From: Nitrospirillum viridazoti
GTDB taxonomy: Bacteria; Pseudomonadota; Alphaproteobacteria; Azospirillales; Azospirillaceae
DNA length: 64,000 nt
Assembly (NCBI RefSeq): GCF_007827975.1
Contig: NZ_VITT01000002.1
Direction: 5' to 3' (one strand)
Positions within the stretch are counted from its first letter, which is position 1. Each line of letters opens with the position of its first letter. This document shows, one piece after another, positions 56,150-64,000 of the stretch. The notes beneath the pieces were generated by a model. The model was not told the origin of the DNA. It saw only the letters and a program-made list of their open reading frames with translations, and searched no databases. The position numbers and the translations under genes are program-made.

Positions 56150-57543
56150 CAGACGCCCAGCCGCTGACGCAGGGCCGCCAGGGGGCGGCGGAACAGGTAA
56201 TAGAACAGGGTGGTGCGCTGGCCGTAGATCTTGGCCGTACCCTGCAGGCCGATGCGCACGGGGGCCTGGCCATCGTTGAACCGCGCCTTCAGGCGATAGG
56301 CCGCGACACCGTCCGTGCCCACCTCGGGCTGATAAGCCGCCAGCCGCACGGTGGCGTCCAGCGGATGCTGCGGGTCGATGTTCAGGAACAGCGACACGGG
56401 GTCGCCCGTGTCCATGGCGATGGCGTCGGCCACCGGCAGCTTGATCTCCAGCTCCACATCCTTGGGCTCCGCCACCATCAGGATGCGCTCGCCCTGGGTG
56501 ACCGGCCGTCCGATCCAGTCGTTGACGTCGGTGAACACGGCCAGGCCGGCGCGGGGCGCATGCACGACGATGCGCTTCAGCAGGTCCTGGACGTAGGTGA
56601 CCTCCGCCATGGCCTGATCGCGCTTGCCTTGCAGCACCACCAACTGGCCCTTGGCCTTCTCATCGAACACGGCCTGCTGCGCGGTCTGGCGGTACTCCGC
56701 CTCCGCCGCTTCCAGGGTGGCCTGGGCCACGTCCAGGCGGTTCTGCAGCCGCACCGGGTCCAGCTGGAACAAGGGCTGGTCCTCGGTCACCGGCTGGTTG
56801 GGCGTCACCAGGAACTTGTCGACCACGCCGTCGAATGGGGCCCGCACCACGGTCGGGGCCTGGGGGATGACCTCCGCCGGCGCCAGAGCCGACAGGCGCA
56901 CGGGGAACAGGGACAGGGCCACCAGGCCCGCCGCGACATAGCCCAGGGTGCGCAAGGACTTCAGCCGGGCGGCGTCCCGATGCCAGCGCCGCTGCTGCCG
57001 GACCAAGCCGCCCCAGGCATGGGCGTAGGCATCACCCAGATTTTCCAGCAGCACGCGCTCGCCATCCGTCCACGGCTCTTCCCGGGCCAGCAGCAGACCG
57101 CCCAAGGACCGCTCATCCGGCGCCGTCAGCGGCAGCCACAGGCCGTGGGCGGGCAGGTACTCCGGCCACTCTTCGGCCAGATCCGGGGCCAGATCGGCCG
57201 TGGTCAGTTCCTTGATCGCGGCGGGATCACCATGGGCCGCCAGAAGACGGCAGGCGTAGCGGGCATAGGGGCTGTCGGCATCCACGGAGGACAAGCCCGA
57301 CACGGCCAGCACCGCGCCGCCGCCCCGCTCCGTCCGCTGCCAGGCCAGCGCCTGGCGATAGCGCACCAGGCTGAAGGTGTCATTCACCATCAGGAAGCCC
57401 AGTTCCTGCTCGGTGCGGGTATGCCGCGCCCGCTTCTGCAACTGCAGCAGGGTGGTCAGGCCGAACAGCTGCCGGCCGGCCAGTTCCGCCGCGTCCGGGC
57501 GCTGGGGCGGTTCCTCCGGGGTGGGGGGCACGACGCGCATCAC
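56149..57543 (-). CDS. GAF-like domain and HlyD adaptor fusion protein, 464 aa
   Basis: Residues about 40-195 form a GAF-like cytoplasmic sensor region (LGFLMVNDTFSLVRYRQALAW; LWLPLTAPDERSLGGLLLARE; ERVLLENLGDAYAHAWGGL). A single membrane span (about 208-230) is followed by an HlyD-type adaptor: APTVVRAPFDGVVDKFLVTPNQPVTEDQPLFQL, a coiled hairpin (NRLDVAQATLEAAEAEYRQTAQ; KRDQAMAEVTYVQDLLKRIVV) and a beta-barrel (IKLPVADAIAMDTGDPVSLFL). A sensor joined to the adaptor may gate export by a cytoplasmic signal. The gene starts 7 nt after the preceding adaptor gene. Confidence 0.85.
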   Translation of the reverse strand: MMRVVPPTPEEPPQRPDAAELAGRQLFGLTTLLQLQKRARHTRTEQELGFLMVNDTFSLVRYRQALAWQRTERGGGAVLAVSGLSSVDADSPYARYACRLLAAHGDPAAIKELTTADLAPDLAEEWPEYLPAHGLWLPLTAPDERSLGGLLLAREEPWTDGERVLLENLGDAYAHAWGGLVRQQRRWHRDAARLKSLRTLGYVAAGLVALSLFPVRLSALAPAEVIPQAPTVVRAPFDGVVDKFLVTPNQPVTEDQPLFQLDPVRLQNRLDVAQATLEAAEAEYRQTAQQAVFDEKAKGQLVVLQGKRDQAMAEVTYVQDLLKRIVVHAPRAGLAVFTDVNDWIGRPVTQGERILMVAEPKDVELEIKLPVADAIAMDTGDPVSLFLNIDPQHPLDATVRLAAYQPEVGTDGVAAYRLKARFNDGQAPVRIGLQGTAKIYGQRTTLFYYLFRRPLAALRQRLGV

Positions 57544-57550
57544 CCCGTCC

Positions 57551-58291
57551 TCAATTCGGAGCCGCGACGATGGCGCGGCCGCTCATGCCCGGCAGCAACT
57601 CCGGGAATTTGCCGTCAATGACGGCGAAGACCCGGATGCTCTGCGAGACGGGATCGATGCGCGGCGACAGACGGGCCACCTTGGCCGGGTACTTGCGGCC
57701 CGTTTCCTCAATGCCAATTTCCAGGGCGAAACCAGGCTTCAGCCACTTCAGCCACGACGACGGCACCAGCATTTCCGCCTCCAGTTCCGTCGGGTCCAGG
57801 ATCTCCAGCAGTTTCTGCCCTTCCGCCACGGATTGGAAGCGTTTCACGTCCACCGGTCCCATGCGGCCGGCGAAGGGGGCGGTGACCACGCAATGCGATG
57901 CGACCTCACGCGCCATCTGCTGTTCGGCTTCGGCCATGGCGTGCTCCGCCGCCGCCGTTTCCACTTCCAAGACGCCGATGGAATTCAGCGTGTTCAGCTT
58001 GCTCTTGACCTCATAGGTCTTGCGGGTCGCGGTCTCCTGGGCGTTGGCCTTGGCCTGGCGCGCCCTCTGGATGCCGCAGTCGAAGGCCACCAGCTTTTGC
58101 CCCTCGCTGAAACTGTCGCCCTCGCGCAACGGCAGTTCCGAAATCTGGGCGGCGATTTGCGACGACAGCACCGTGCTGCGCTTGGGCACCAGCTGGGCGC
58201 GGATCTCCGGCATGGTGTCGGCGCCGTGGGCCGTGACGGACAGGCCGAGAAGAAGCGCGGGCAGGATCAGGCTGAACCGGGGGCGGAACAA
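57551..58291 (-). CDS. HlyD-family periplasmic adaptor, 246 aa
   Basis: A signal peptide (FSLILPALLLGLSVTAHGA) precedes lipoyl-like halves (VLSSQIAAQISELPLREGDSFSEGQKLVAF; VVTAPFAGRMGPVDV) on either side of a helical hairpin. The C-terminal barrel (LEIGIEETGRKYPAKVARLSP) completes the membrane-fusion layout. The start codon is TTG at 58291, because no in-frame ATG precedes the signal peptide. A 139-nt gap separates it from tolC; it contains a 14-bp tandem repeat and a possible terminator. Confidence 0.82.
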   Translation of the reverse strand: MFRPRFSLILPALLLGLSVTAHGADTMPEIRAQLVPKRSTVLSSQIAAQISELPLREGDSFSEGQKLVAFDCGIQRARQAKANAQETATRKTYEVKSKLNTLNSIGVLEVETAAAEHAMAEAEQQMAREVASHCVVTAPFAGRMGPVDVKRFQSVAEGQKLLEILDPTELEAEMLVPSSWLKWLKPGFALEIGIEETGRKYPAKVARLSPRIDPVSQSIRVFAVIDGKFPELLPGMSGRAIVAAPN

Positions 58292-58306
58292 GGGGCGGAC
58301 TCGCTG

Positions 58307-58348
58307 TTCGTTGCAGGGGGTTCGTTATAAGGGGTTCGTTGCAAGGGC
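58307..58348. repeat. Three 14-bp tandem repeats upstream of the adaptor gene
   Basis: TTCGTT recurs at 58307, 58321 and 58335, exactly 14 bp apart, each followed by a G-rich stretch (GCAGGGGG, ATAAGGGG, GCAAGGGC). They lie 16-57 nt upstream of the adaptor start. A regulator site array is possible; simple slippage is the alternative. Confidence 0.5.
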
Positions 58349-58378
58349 CGGCGCCAGATGGTCGCCGAAACAAGACGG

Positions 58379-58404
58379 GCCGGGAGGGAGGATCCCCGCC
58401 CGGC
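58379..58404 (-). terminator. Possible terminator after the TolC-type gene
   Basis: GCCGGG (58379-58384) and CCCGGC (58399-58404) form a stem around a G/C-rich loop, on the minus strand 27 nt after the stop of the tolC-like gene and followed by CCGTCTTGTTT. The stem is short, so the call is weak. It may separate the first two genes from the adaptors. Confidence 0.35.
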
Positions 58405-58430
58405 GCCGCTTTGGCTATCGCTCTCTGGAG

Positions 58431-60026
58431 TTACTGCGTCAAGGCCTTGCCGGGGTCGTCCAGTGTCGGCGTCTCGGCGGAGACCGACGCCTCGGCGCCG
58501 AACATGCCGCTCTCGATACGGCGGTTCACCGTGGACACCGCGGCGGTCAGGGTCTTCAACGAATAATCCGGCACGGACTGGGGCAGCGGATCAATGCCGA
58601 CCGAGACGTACAGTGACGCCAGCGCGTTCTGCATGTCGGCGTAGGCCCGGGCGCGGGTCAGTTCCGCCACGATGCGCGACGCGGACGCCCGCACGCGGTC
58701 CACCTTGCCGGCGGCGCTGTTTTCCTGCTGCGCCAGCACCTGGTCGTAGATACGGCCCTCGATGTTGTCCAGCTCGGATGCTTCCAGGTACTGGGTGCGG
58801 GCGCGGCCCAACTGCTGCCACGCCACGTTCACCTGGGTCAGCACGGCCATGGACAGGGCCAGGTTGCGCACCTCGGCCTGGTCGCGCTGCGTCTCCGCCA
58901 AGCCCATGAAATCATTGCCGGCCAGCAGGTTCACCAAGCCCCAGGACAGGCGCAAGCCCCCCTCGGCCCATCGTTGGTTCACCAGGAAGGAGTTGCTGTC
59001 ATAGTCCAGACCGCCCTGGATGGACAGGTTGGGGAACAGTTTCAGGAAGGCCTTGTGCACCTCGTCCGTGGCGATGCGGCGGTTGTACGCCTGCTCGCGC
59101 AATTCGGGGCGGTTGATCAGGGCCGTGTGTTCCAGCTCGGTGATGGCGGTCTTCATCTCCGGCAGGGCGGTCGGGTTGTCCGGCAACACCAGCTGGTAGG
59201 GCGTCCCCGGGGGCAGACCCATCAAGGCCGCCAACTGGGTCTTGGCCAGCGCCAGGTCGGCCTGCAGGTTCTCCAGCTGGCGGATGATGTCGATGGTCGC
59301 CTTCTCGTCCCGCAGCACGTCCAGCATGGGCTTCAGGCGCTGCTTCTCCACCTGGCGGGTGTCTTCCAGGGCCTGGCGGGCATCGGCCAGGATGGGGTTG
59401 ATGCGGTCGCCGATCTTCTCGGCCGCCACGGCCTGCCAATAGGCGGCGCGGACCTGCTGCACGATGCTGTTGACCGCCGAGCGGCGCTTCTCGGCCGTGG
59501 CCAGGGCCCGGTCGCCGTTCTGCCGGGCCTGGTAATAGCTGATGCCGAAGTCCAGGACGCTCCAGCTCAGCTGCAGGTCGGCGGTGCCGGAGCGGCGGTC
59601 GCTGGAGATTGAGGGCTCCAGCGACTGCTTGCCGGTCAGGATGGAGTAGGAGGACGAGGCCAGTTCATTGCTGCGTGCCGTCAGGCCGCCATCCACCACC
59701 AGCTTGGGCAACAGGTCCCAGCGCGACACGTCGATCTGGCGGTTGGCGATGGCCTGGTCCATCAGCGCCAGCCGGTGATCCAGGTTGTACTTGACCGCCC
59801 GGGCGATGGCCTCGTCCAGGGAGACGGCGACCGTCACCGGATCAATACGGTCGCGAACAAGCTTCAGCGCCTCGGTGGCGCGGGTCTGGTTCTCATCCGA
59901 CGTCAAGGGGCGGGGGGTGACGGAACACCCCGCCAGCAAGGCCACCAAGGCTCCGGCGACAATGGGCGTCGCCACGGTACGCGGGCGGGTGCGCCGCGCC
60001 GGCGCGGAATAAGGCAAGGACGTCAT
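58431..60026 (-). CDS. TolC-family outer-membrane efflux lipoprotein, 531 aa
   Basis: A lipoprotein-type signal (IVAGALVALLAGCSVTPRP) with the acylated Cys is followed by the two repeated helical halves of TolC proteins: SLDEAIARAVKYNLDHRLALMDQAIANRQIDVSRWDLLPKLVVDGG and HTALINRPELREQAYNRRIATDEVHKAFLKLFPNLSIQGG. The second-half barrel strands (GGLRLSWGLVNLLAG) are present. Its ATG lies 6 nt after the stop of the giant repeat gene and the ribosome site overlaps that stop (TGAGG), so its production is coupled to that protein. It should form the outer-membrane channel for the adaptors downstream. Confidence 0.9.
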   Translation of the reverse strand: MTSLPYSAPARRTRPRTVATPIVAGALVALLAGCSVTPRPLTSDENQTRATEALKLVRDRIDPVTVAVSLDEAIARAVKYNLDHRLALMDQAIANRQIDVSRWDLLPKLVVDGGLTARSNELASSSYSILTGKQSLEPSISSDRRSGTADLQLSWSVLDFGISYYQARQNGDRALATAEKRRSAVNSIVQQVRAAYWQAVAAEKIGDRINPILADARQALEDTRQVEKQRLKPMLDVLRDEKATIDIIRQLENLQADLALAKTQLAALMGLPPGTPYQLVLPDNPTALPEMKTAITELEHTALINRPELREQAYNRRIATDEVHKAFLKLFPNLSIQGGLDYDSNSFLVNQRWAEGGLRLSWGLVNLLAGNDFMGLAETQRDQAEVRNLALSMAVLTQVNVAWQQLGRARTQYLEASELDNIEGRIYDQVLAQQENSAAGKVDRVRASASRIVAELTRARAYADMQNALASLYVSVGIDPLPQSVPDYSLKTLTAAVSTVNRRIESGMFGAEASVSAETPTLDDPGKALTQ

Positions 60027-60032
60027 GGAGCC

Positions 60033-63000
60033 TCAGGCGGTCGTGGTGGTGGAAGCGTGGTGGGCGGGAAGGGCTGGGCCGTGCTGCGGGGCGGTGCCGC
60101 CGAACACGTCCAGCAAGCTGGCGAGAAGGGACACGGTGTCGTCGACGATGCCGTGATGCGTGGCGCCGAAGGTGCCGGTGCCGAAGCCCACGGCCTTCTG
60201 CGCCTGGGCGGCGGCCTGAAGCTGCGCCGTCAGCGACAGCTTACCCGCCGGCACCTTGCCGGGACCGTTGGCGGTCTTGGCGGCCAGATCCTGGGCCGCC
60301 GCGTCACGGCCGGTATAGGCGGCCAACTGCACCGGGTTCAGATCGGCGGGAACGGCAGTCGCCGGGTCATTGGCGGCATGCTGCTGCGGGGCGCGGTTAC
60401 CCGGTCCCTGCGGGCCCTGGCCGCCGGGCCCGCCGGTGCCGTTCTGCTGCTGGCCCACCGCCATGTTGAACTTGGCCTCGGCGACATTGCCGTTGCTGTC
60501 GCGCGCCGTGACGGTGATGGCGACGGTGCCGTTCTCGCCCGCCGGCGGCTGGCCGCTGAAGGTACCGTTGGCCGGGTTGAAGGTCAGCCACGCAGGCAGC
60601 GGTTCGCCGTTGGCCTGCCGCGCCTCCAGCGTCACCTGCGGGTCGCTGCTCTGGAAGGTGCCCTGCGGCAGCTGGAAGGTCACTTGCTGGCCGGCGGTGA
60701 CCACCTGGTTGCTGACCTGGTTGGCCAGGGTCAGCGGGGTGGTGCCGCTGGTGGCGGAGGTAATGGCGACCACGCCGGTGCCGGCGCTGATAGCGGCGGC
60801 GGAGGTGGTCGTCGTTCCGGTCGTCGCGGCCCCGGTGGTCGTGTTCGCCGTCGTGGTGGTGGGCGTCGCACTGCCCGCTGTCGTGCCGGCAGCGGTTGTG
60901 CCGGCGGTGGTTGGGGCGGCGGTCGTTGTGGTGGTCGTCGACCGGCTGGTGCTGGTCGACGTGCTGGTGTCGGTCGCCAACGCGGTGATGATGCTGGTGG
61001 TGGCGGTCGAGGTTGTCGTCGTGCTTGTGCTGGTCGCGCTGGTGCTGATGACGCTGTTGCCGCTCAGGCCGGCGCTGGGTGTGCCGCTGACGCCGGCGTT
61101 GCCCGTGCCCACCGTTTGGGTTAGGGCCACGGTGGTCGTCGCGGTGCTGGTCGCGGCCACCGTGGGCGTCACGATCAAGGTGCTGGTCGTCGTGGTTGTC
61201 GGCGCCGTCGTGGCCGTGGTCGTCGGTGTGGTGGTCGTCGTGGCTGGGGGCTGCGGCACCACCACCGGGTTGATGGTCACGCCGATGATGCCGCTGGCCG
61301 TCTTGGCGCCGCCCACCCGGGTCGTGCCGCCGTCGCTGACAGTCACGGTGATGATGTCGTTGCCGGTGGTGGCAGGGGTCAGGTTCAAGGTGGCCAGGGT
61401 GGCGTTCACGTCGGCCACGCTGCCGCGGACGATGACCGTGCCCGTGCCGTTGCCGGTCAGGGTGGCGGCGCCCGAGGCCGCCATGACCAGCTGCCCATCG
61501 AAGCCGTCCTTCACCAGGACGCTGATGGTGCCGCCGGTCAGGGTGTCACTGACGCTGATGCCGGTGATGGCCTGGTTGCCGGTGGCAGACAGGTTCTGGG
61601 CGCCCGGCAAGGTCAGGACGGGCGTGTCGTTGCCGGTCAGGCTGATGGCCACCGTGCGCACGGCGGACTTCACGCCGCCGATGCGGCTGGTGCCGCCATC
61701 ACTGATGGCCACCGTGAGGGTGTCGGTGTCCGTGGTTGTGGCGGTGGTGGCGTAGGTCAGGCTGGCCAAGGTGGCGTTTACGTCGGCCACGCTGCCGGTG
61801 ATGGAAACCACGCCGCTGCCGTTGCCTGACACCGTGGCGCCGCCGGAGGCGGTGACCGTGACGTTGCCCTTGCCGGCCAGCAGGGCCACCGTGACGGTGT
61901 TGCCCGACAGGGTGTCGCTGACGCTGATGCCGGTGATGGCGTGGGCGTCGCTATCATTATAGCTCTGCGCCCCCGGCACGGTCACCACGGGCGTGTCGTT
62001 GCCGGTCAGGCTGACCGCGATGGTCTGGACGGTAGACTTCGCCCCGCCGATGCGGGCGGTGCCACCATCGTTGGCGGTCACCGTGATGGTGTCGCTGCCG
62101 GTGGCCGTCGCCGTGGTGGCATAGGTCAGGCTGGCCAGGGTGGCGTTCACATCGGCCAGGCTGCCCGTGATGGTCAGGCTGCCCGTGCCATTGCCGGCCA
62201 GAGTGGCGGCGCCCGACGCGGTGGCGGCGACGTTGCCCTGGGTGGCCGTCACGGTGGCCGTGACCGTGGTGCCGGTCAGGCTGTCGCTGATGCTGACGCC
62301 CGTGATGGCGTGGGCGTTGGTGTCATTGTAGCTCTGCGCCCCGGCCACGGTCAGGACCGGGGTGTCGTTGCCCGTCAGGTTGATGGTGATGGTCTGCACG
62401 GTTGATTTGGCGCCACCGATGCGGTTGCTGCCGCCATCGCTCAGCGCCACCGTCAGGACGTCCGCGCCCGTGGTTGTGGCGGTGGTGGCGTAGCTCAGGG
62501 TGGCAAGGGTGGCATTCACGTCGGCCAGGCTGCCGGTGATGGAAACCACGCCGCTGCCGCTGCCCGACACCGTGGCACCGCCGGAGGCGGTGACGGAGAT
62601 GTTGCCCTGGGTGGCGATCAGGGCGGCGGTGACGGTGCTGCCCTGCAGGCTGTCGCTGACGCTGACGCCGGTGATGGCGTGGACGTTGGTGTCGGTATAG
62701 GTCTGCGTCCCGGCCACGGTCAGGACCGGGGTGTCGTTGCCTGTCAGGTTGACCGCGATGGTCTGGACGGCGGCCTTGGCGCCGCCGATGCGGGTGGTGC
62801 CACCGTCATTGACGCTGACGATGATGGTATCGCTGCCGGTGGCCGTCGCCGTGGTGGCGTAGGTCAAGGTTGCCAAGGTGGCGTTCACGTCGGCCAGGCT
62901 GCCGGTGATGATGACGCTGCCCGTGCCCCCGCCGGTGACGCTGGCGGACCCCGAGGCCGTGAGGCCCAGGTTGCCGTGCAGATCGGCCACGGTGGCGGTG

Positions 63001-64000
63001 ACCGTGCCGCCCTGCAGGGTGTCGCTGATGCTGACGCCGGTGATGGCGTGGGCACTGGTGTCGTTGTAGCTCTGCGCCCCTGCGACGGTCAGGACCGGGG
63101 TGTCGTTGCCGGTCAGGTTGACCGCGATGGTTTGGGTGGCGGACTTGGCGCCGCCGATCAGGCTGCCGCCGCCGTCATTGACGGTGACGGTGATGGTGTC
63201 GCTGCCGGTGGTGGTCGCCGTGGTGGCGTAGGTCAGGGTGGCCAGGGTGGCGTTCACGTCGGCCAGAGTGCCGGTGATGATGACGCTGCCCGTGCCGGCG
63301 CCGGTGACGCTGGCGGACCCCGCGGTGGTGAAGCCCAGGTTGCCGTGCAGGTCCGACACCGTGGCGGTCACGGTGCCGCCGTAGGTGTCGGCGACGCTGA
63401 CGCCGGTGATGGCATGGGCGTTGGTGTCGTTGTAGGCCTGCGCCCCCGCGACGGTCAGGACTGGCGTGTCGTTGGTGGCGATGGCCACGGCGATTGTGCC
63501 GCTGGTGGACTTCGCCCCGCCGATGCGGGCGGTGCCGCCGTCATCGACGGCGACGGTGATGGTGTCGCTGCCGGCCGTCGACAGGGTGGTGGCATAGCTC
63601 AGGGTGGCCAGGGTGGCGTTCACATCGGCCAGGTTGCCGGTGATGGTGACGCTGCCCGTACCGCCGCCGGTGACTGTGGCGGACCCCGCGGCGGTGAAGC
63701 TGAGGTTGCCGTGCAGGTCGGACACGGTGGCCGTGACGGTGCCGCCCGGCAGCGCGTCGGTGATGGCCACACCGGTGATGGGGTGGCCGGCCTGATCGAC
63801 ATAGCTCTGCCCACCCGGCAGGGCCAGGGACGGCGTGTCGTTGCCGGTCAGGTTCACCGCGATGGTCTGGGTGGTCGACTTGGCCCCGCCAATCAGGTTG
63901 CCGCCGCCGTCATTGACCGTGACGGTGATGGTATCCGTTCCCGTGGCCGTCGCGGTGGTGGCGTAGCTCAGGGTGGCCAGGGTGGCGTTCACGTCGGCCA
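60033..64000 (-). CDS. Giant Ig/cadherin-like repeat protein, probable secreted adhesin (5' end outside window)
   Basis: The frame is open to the window end, so the N-terminus lies beyond 64000. In the visible 1322 residues a unit of 123 aa recurs about seven times, each with ADVNATLATLTYATTA, then DTITVTVNDGG, IGGAK and LTGNDTPVLTVAGAQSYND. Next comes a Thr/Ser-rich linker of about 170 residues (60740-61255). It is followed by an Ig-like domain (NQVVTAGQQVTFQLPQGTF; LPAWLTFNPANGTFSGQPP) and a C-terminal region (LNPVQLAAYTGRDAAAQDL; ending HHASTTTTA) without RTX nonapeptides. The TolC gene begins 6 nt after its stop. The domain style and context indicate a surface adhesin. Confidence 0.85.
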   Translation of the reverse strand, partial: ADVNATLATLSYATTATATGTDTITVTVNDGGGNLIGGAKSTTQTIAVNLTGNDTPSLALPGGQSYVDQAGHPITGVAITDALPGGTVTATVSDLHGNLSFTAAGSATVTGGGTGSVTITGNLADVNATLATLSYATTLSTAGSDTITVAVDDGGTARIGGAKSTSGTIAVAIATNDTPVLTVAGAQAYNDTNAHAITGVSVADTYGGTVTATVSDLHGNLGFTTAGSASVTGAGTGSVIITGTLADVNATLATLTYATTATTTGSDTITVTVNDGGGSLIGGAKSATQTIAVNLTGNDTPVLTVAGAQSYNDTSAHAITGVSISDTLQGGTVTATVADLHGNLGLTASGSASVTGGGTGSVIITGSLADVNATLATLTYATTATATGSDTIIVSVNDGGTTRIGGAKAAVQTIAVNLTGNDTPVLTVAGTQTYTDTNVHAITGVSVSDSLQGSTVTAALIATQGNISVTASGGATVSGSGSGVVSITGSLADVNATLATLSYATTATTTGADVLTVALSDGGSNRIGGAKSTVQTITINLTGNDTPVLTVAGAQSYNDTNAHAITGVSISDSLTGTTVTATVTATQGNVAATASGAATLAGNGTGSLTITGSLADVNATLASLTYATTATATGSDTITVTANDGGTARIGGAKSTVQTIAVSLTGNDTPVVTVPGAQSYNDSDAHAITGISVSDTLSGNTVTVALLAGKGNVTVTASGGATVSGNGSGVVSITGSVADVNATLASLTYATTATTTDTDTLTVAISDGGTSRIGGVKSAVRTVAISLTGNDTPVLTLPGAQNLSATGNQAITGISVSDTLTGGTISVLVKDGFDGQLVMAASGAATLTGNGTGTVIVRGSVADVNATLATLNLTPATTGNDIITVTVSDGGTTRVGGAKTASGIIGVTINPVVVPQPPATTTTTPTTTATTAPTTTTTSTLIVTPTVAATSTATTTVALTQTVGTGNAGVSGTPSAGLSGNSVISTSATSTSTTTTSTATTSIITALATDTSTSTSTSRSTTTTTTAAPTTAGTTAAGTTAGSATPTTTTANTTTGAATTGTTTTSAAAISAGTGVVAITSATSGTTPLTLANQVSNQVVTAGQQVTFQLPQGTFQSSDPQVTLEARQANGEPLPAWLTFNPANGTFSGQPPAGENGTVAITVTARDSNGNVAEAKFNMAVGQQQNGTGGPGGQGPQGPGNRAPQQHAANDPATAVPADLNPVQLAAYTGRDAAAQDLAAKTANGPGKVPAGKLSLTAQLQAAAQAQKAVGFGTGTFGATHHGIVDDTVSLLASLLDVFGGTAPQHGPALPAHHASTTTTA
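61402..64000 (-). repeat. 369-bp tandem coding repeat (123-aa units)
   Basis: The GCGTT(C/T)ACGTCGGCCA landmark or a one-base variant is found at 61402, 61774, 62143, 62512, 62881, 63250, 63616 and 63985. Spacings are 372, 369, 369, 369, 369, 366 and 369 bp. All are multiples of three, so the reading frame is kept. The copies are alike but not identical, which suits both repeat stability and recombination. Confidence 0.9.

Noticed and set aside
1..64000. tRNA, rRNA, insertion sequences, or integrase genes
   Set aside because: I looked for CCA-ending cloverleaf segments, transposase motifs and terminal repeats and saw none I could support.
60033..64000. RTX calcium-binding repeats in the giant protein
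   Set aside because: The GGxGxDxUx nonapeptide is absent in the visible part; the repeats are 123-residue Ig/cadherin-like units. The N-terminal part outside the window cannot be judged.

Overview
This is a gene-dense, high-GC window (roughly two-thirds G+C by eye). It has alphaproteobacterial character: a complete pqqBCDE set, XoxF-type methanol dehydrogenase with XoxG and XoxJ, a TonB-less porin repertoire, and VapBC and ParDE addiction modules. Together these suggest a free-living or plant-associated member of the Rhodospirillales (Azospirillaceae-like). That assignment is an inference from gene content; there is no rRNA or other marker gene here.

Layout. 1-4503: 3' part of a giant protein made only of 8-residue Leu/Ser/Thr/Gln repeats, arranged in a 912-bp higher-order repeat. 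4685-11781: a forward operon containing a small Ser/Ala-rich protein, a SPINDLY/O-GlcNAc-transferase-like enzyme, a methyltransferase-like protein, a methyltransferase-TPR-glycosyltransferase fusion, a GT2 and a DXD-type glycosyltransferase, closed by a strong intrinsic terminator. 11846-22657: metabolic and regulatory genes: DSD1-like PLP enzyme, crotonase, NTF2-like protein, FadH, a PadR regulator with two operator palindromes, Na+/H+ antiporter, AraC regulator, ParDE, and periplasmic aldose epimerase. 21962-28398: a seven-gene reverse operon (isochorismatase-like, XapX, amidohydrolase, DoxX, VOC protein, alginate-export-type porin, DUF1275). 28645-30952: PAP2 phosphatase, a sugar-transferase relative lacking its catalytic domain, and a GNAT.

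31065-35612 (reverse): pqqA copy 1, xoxF, xoxG, xoxJ, a CxxxCW rhodanese-like protein and a second cytochrome c. 36315-44175: a LuxR-type response regulator, cupin, VapBC, sulfotransferase/2OG-oxygenase pair, and a translationally coupled FIST protein/hybrid histidine kinase pair. 44463-52288: porin, pqqA copy 2, pqqBCDE with stop/start overlaps, a zinc metallohydrolase and a SoxYZ-like carrier, then two small genes of the same neighbourhood. These parts form one functional block for lanthanide-type, PQQ-dependent alcohol oxidation: cofactor synthesis, dehydrogenase, electron acceptors, accessory proteins and probable sensing.

52384-64000 (reverse): a surface or secretion locus. A giant protein with 123-residue repeats is followed 6 nt later by a TolC-type outer-membrane protein, an HlyD-type adaptor, a GAF-HlyD protein, an M50 protease-HlyD fusion, a SapC protein and an unknown protein. 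No ABC ATPase is present. This locus, and the octad-repeat/glycosyltransferase locus at the left edge, are the best candidates for poorly described systems.
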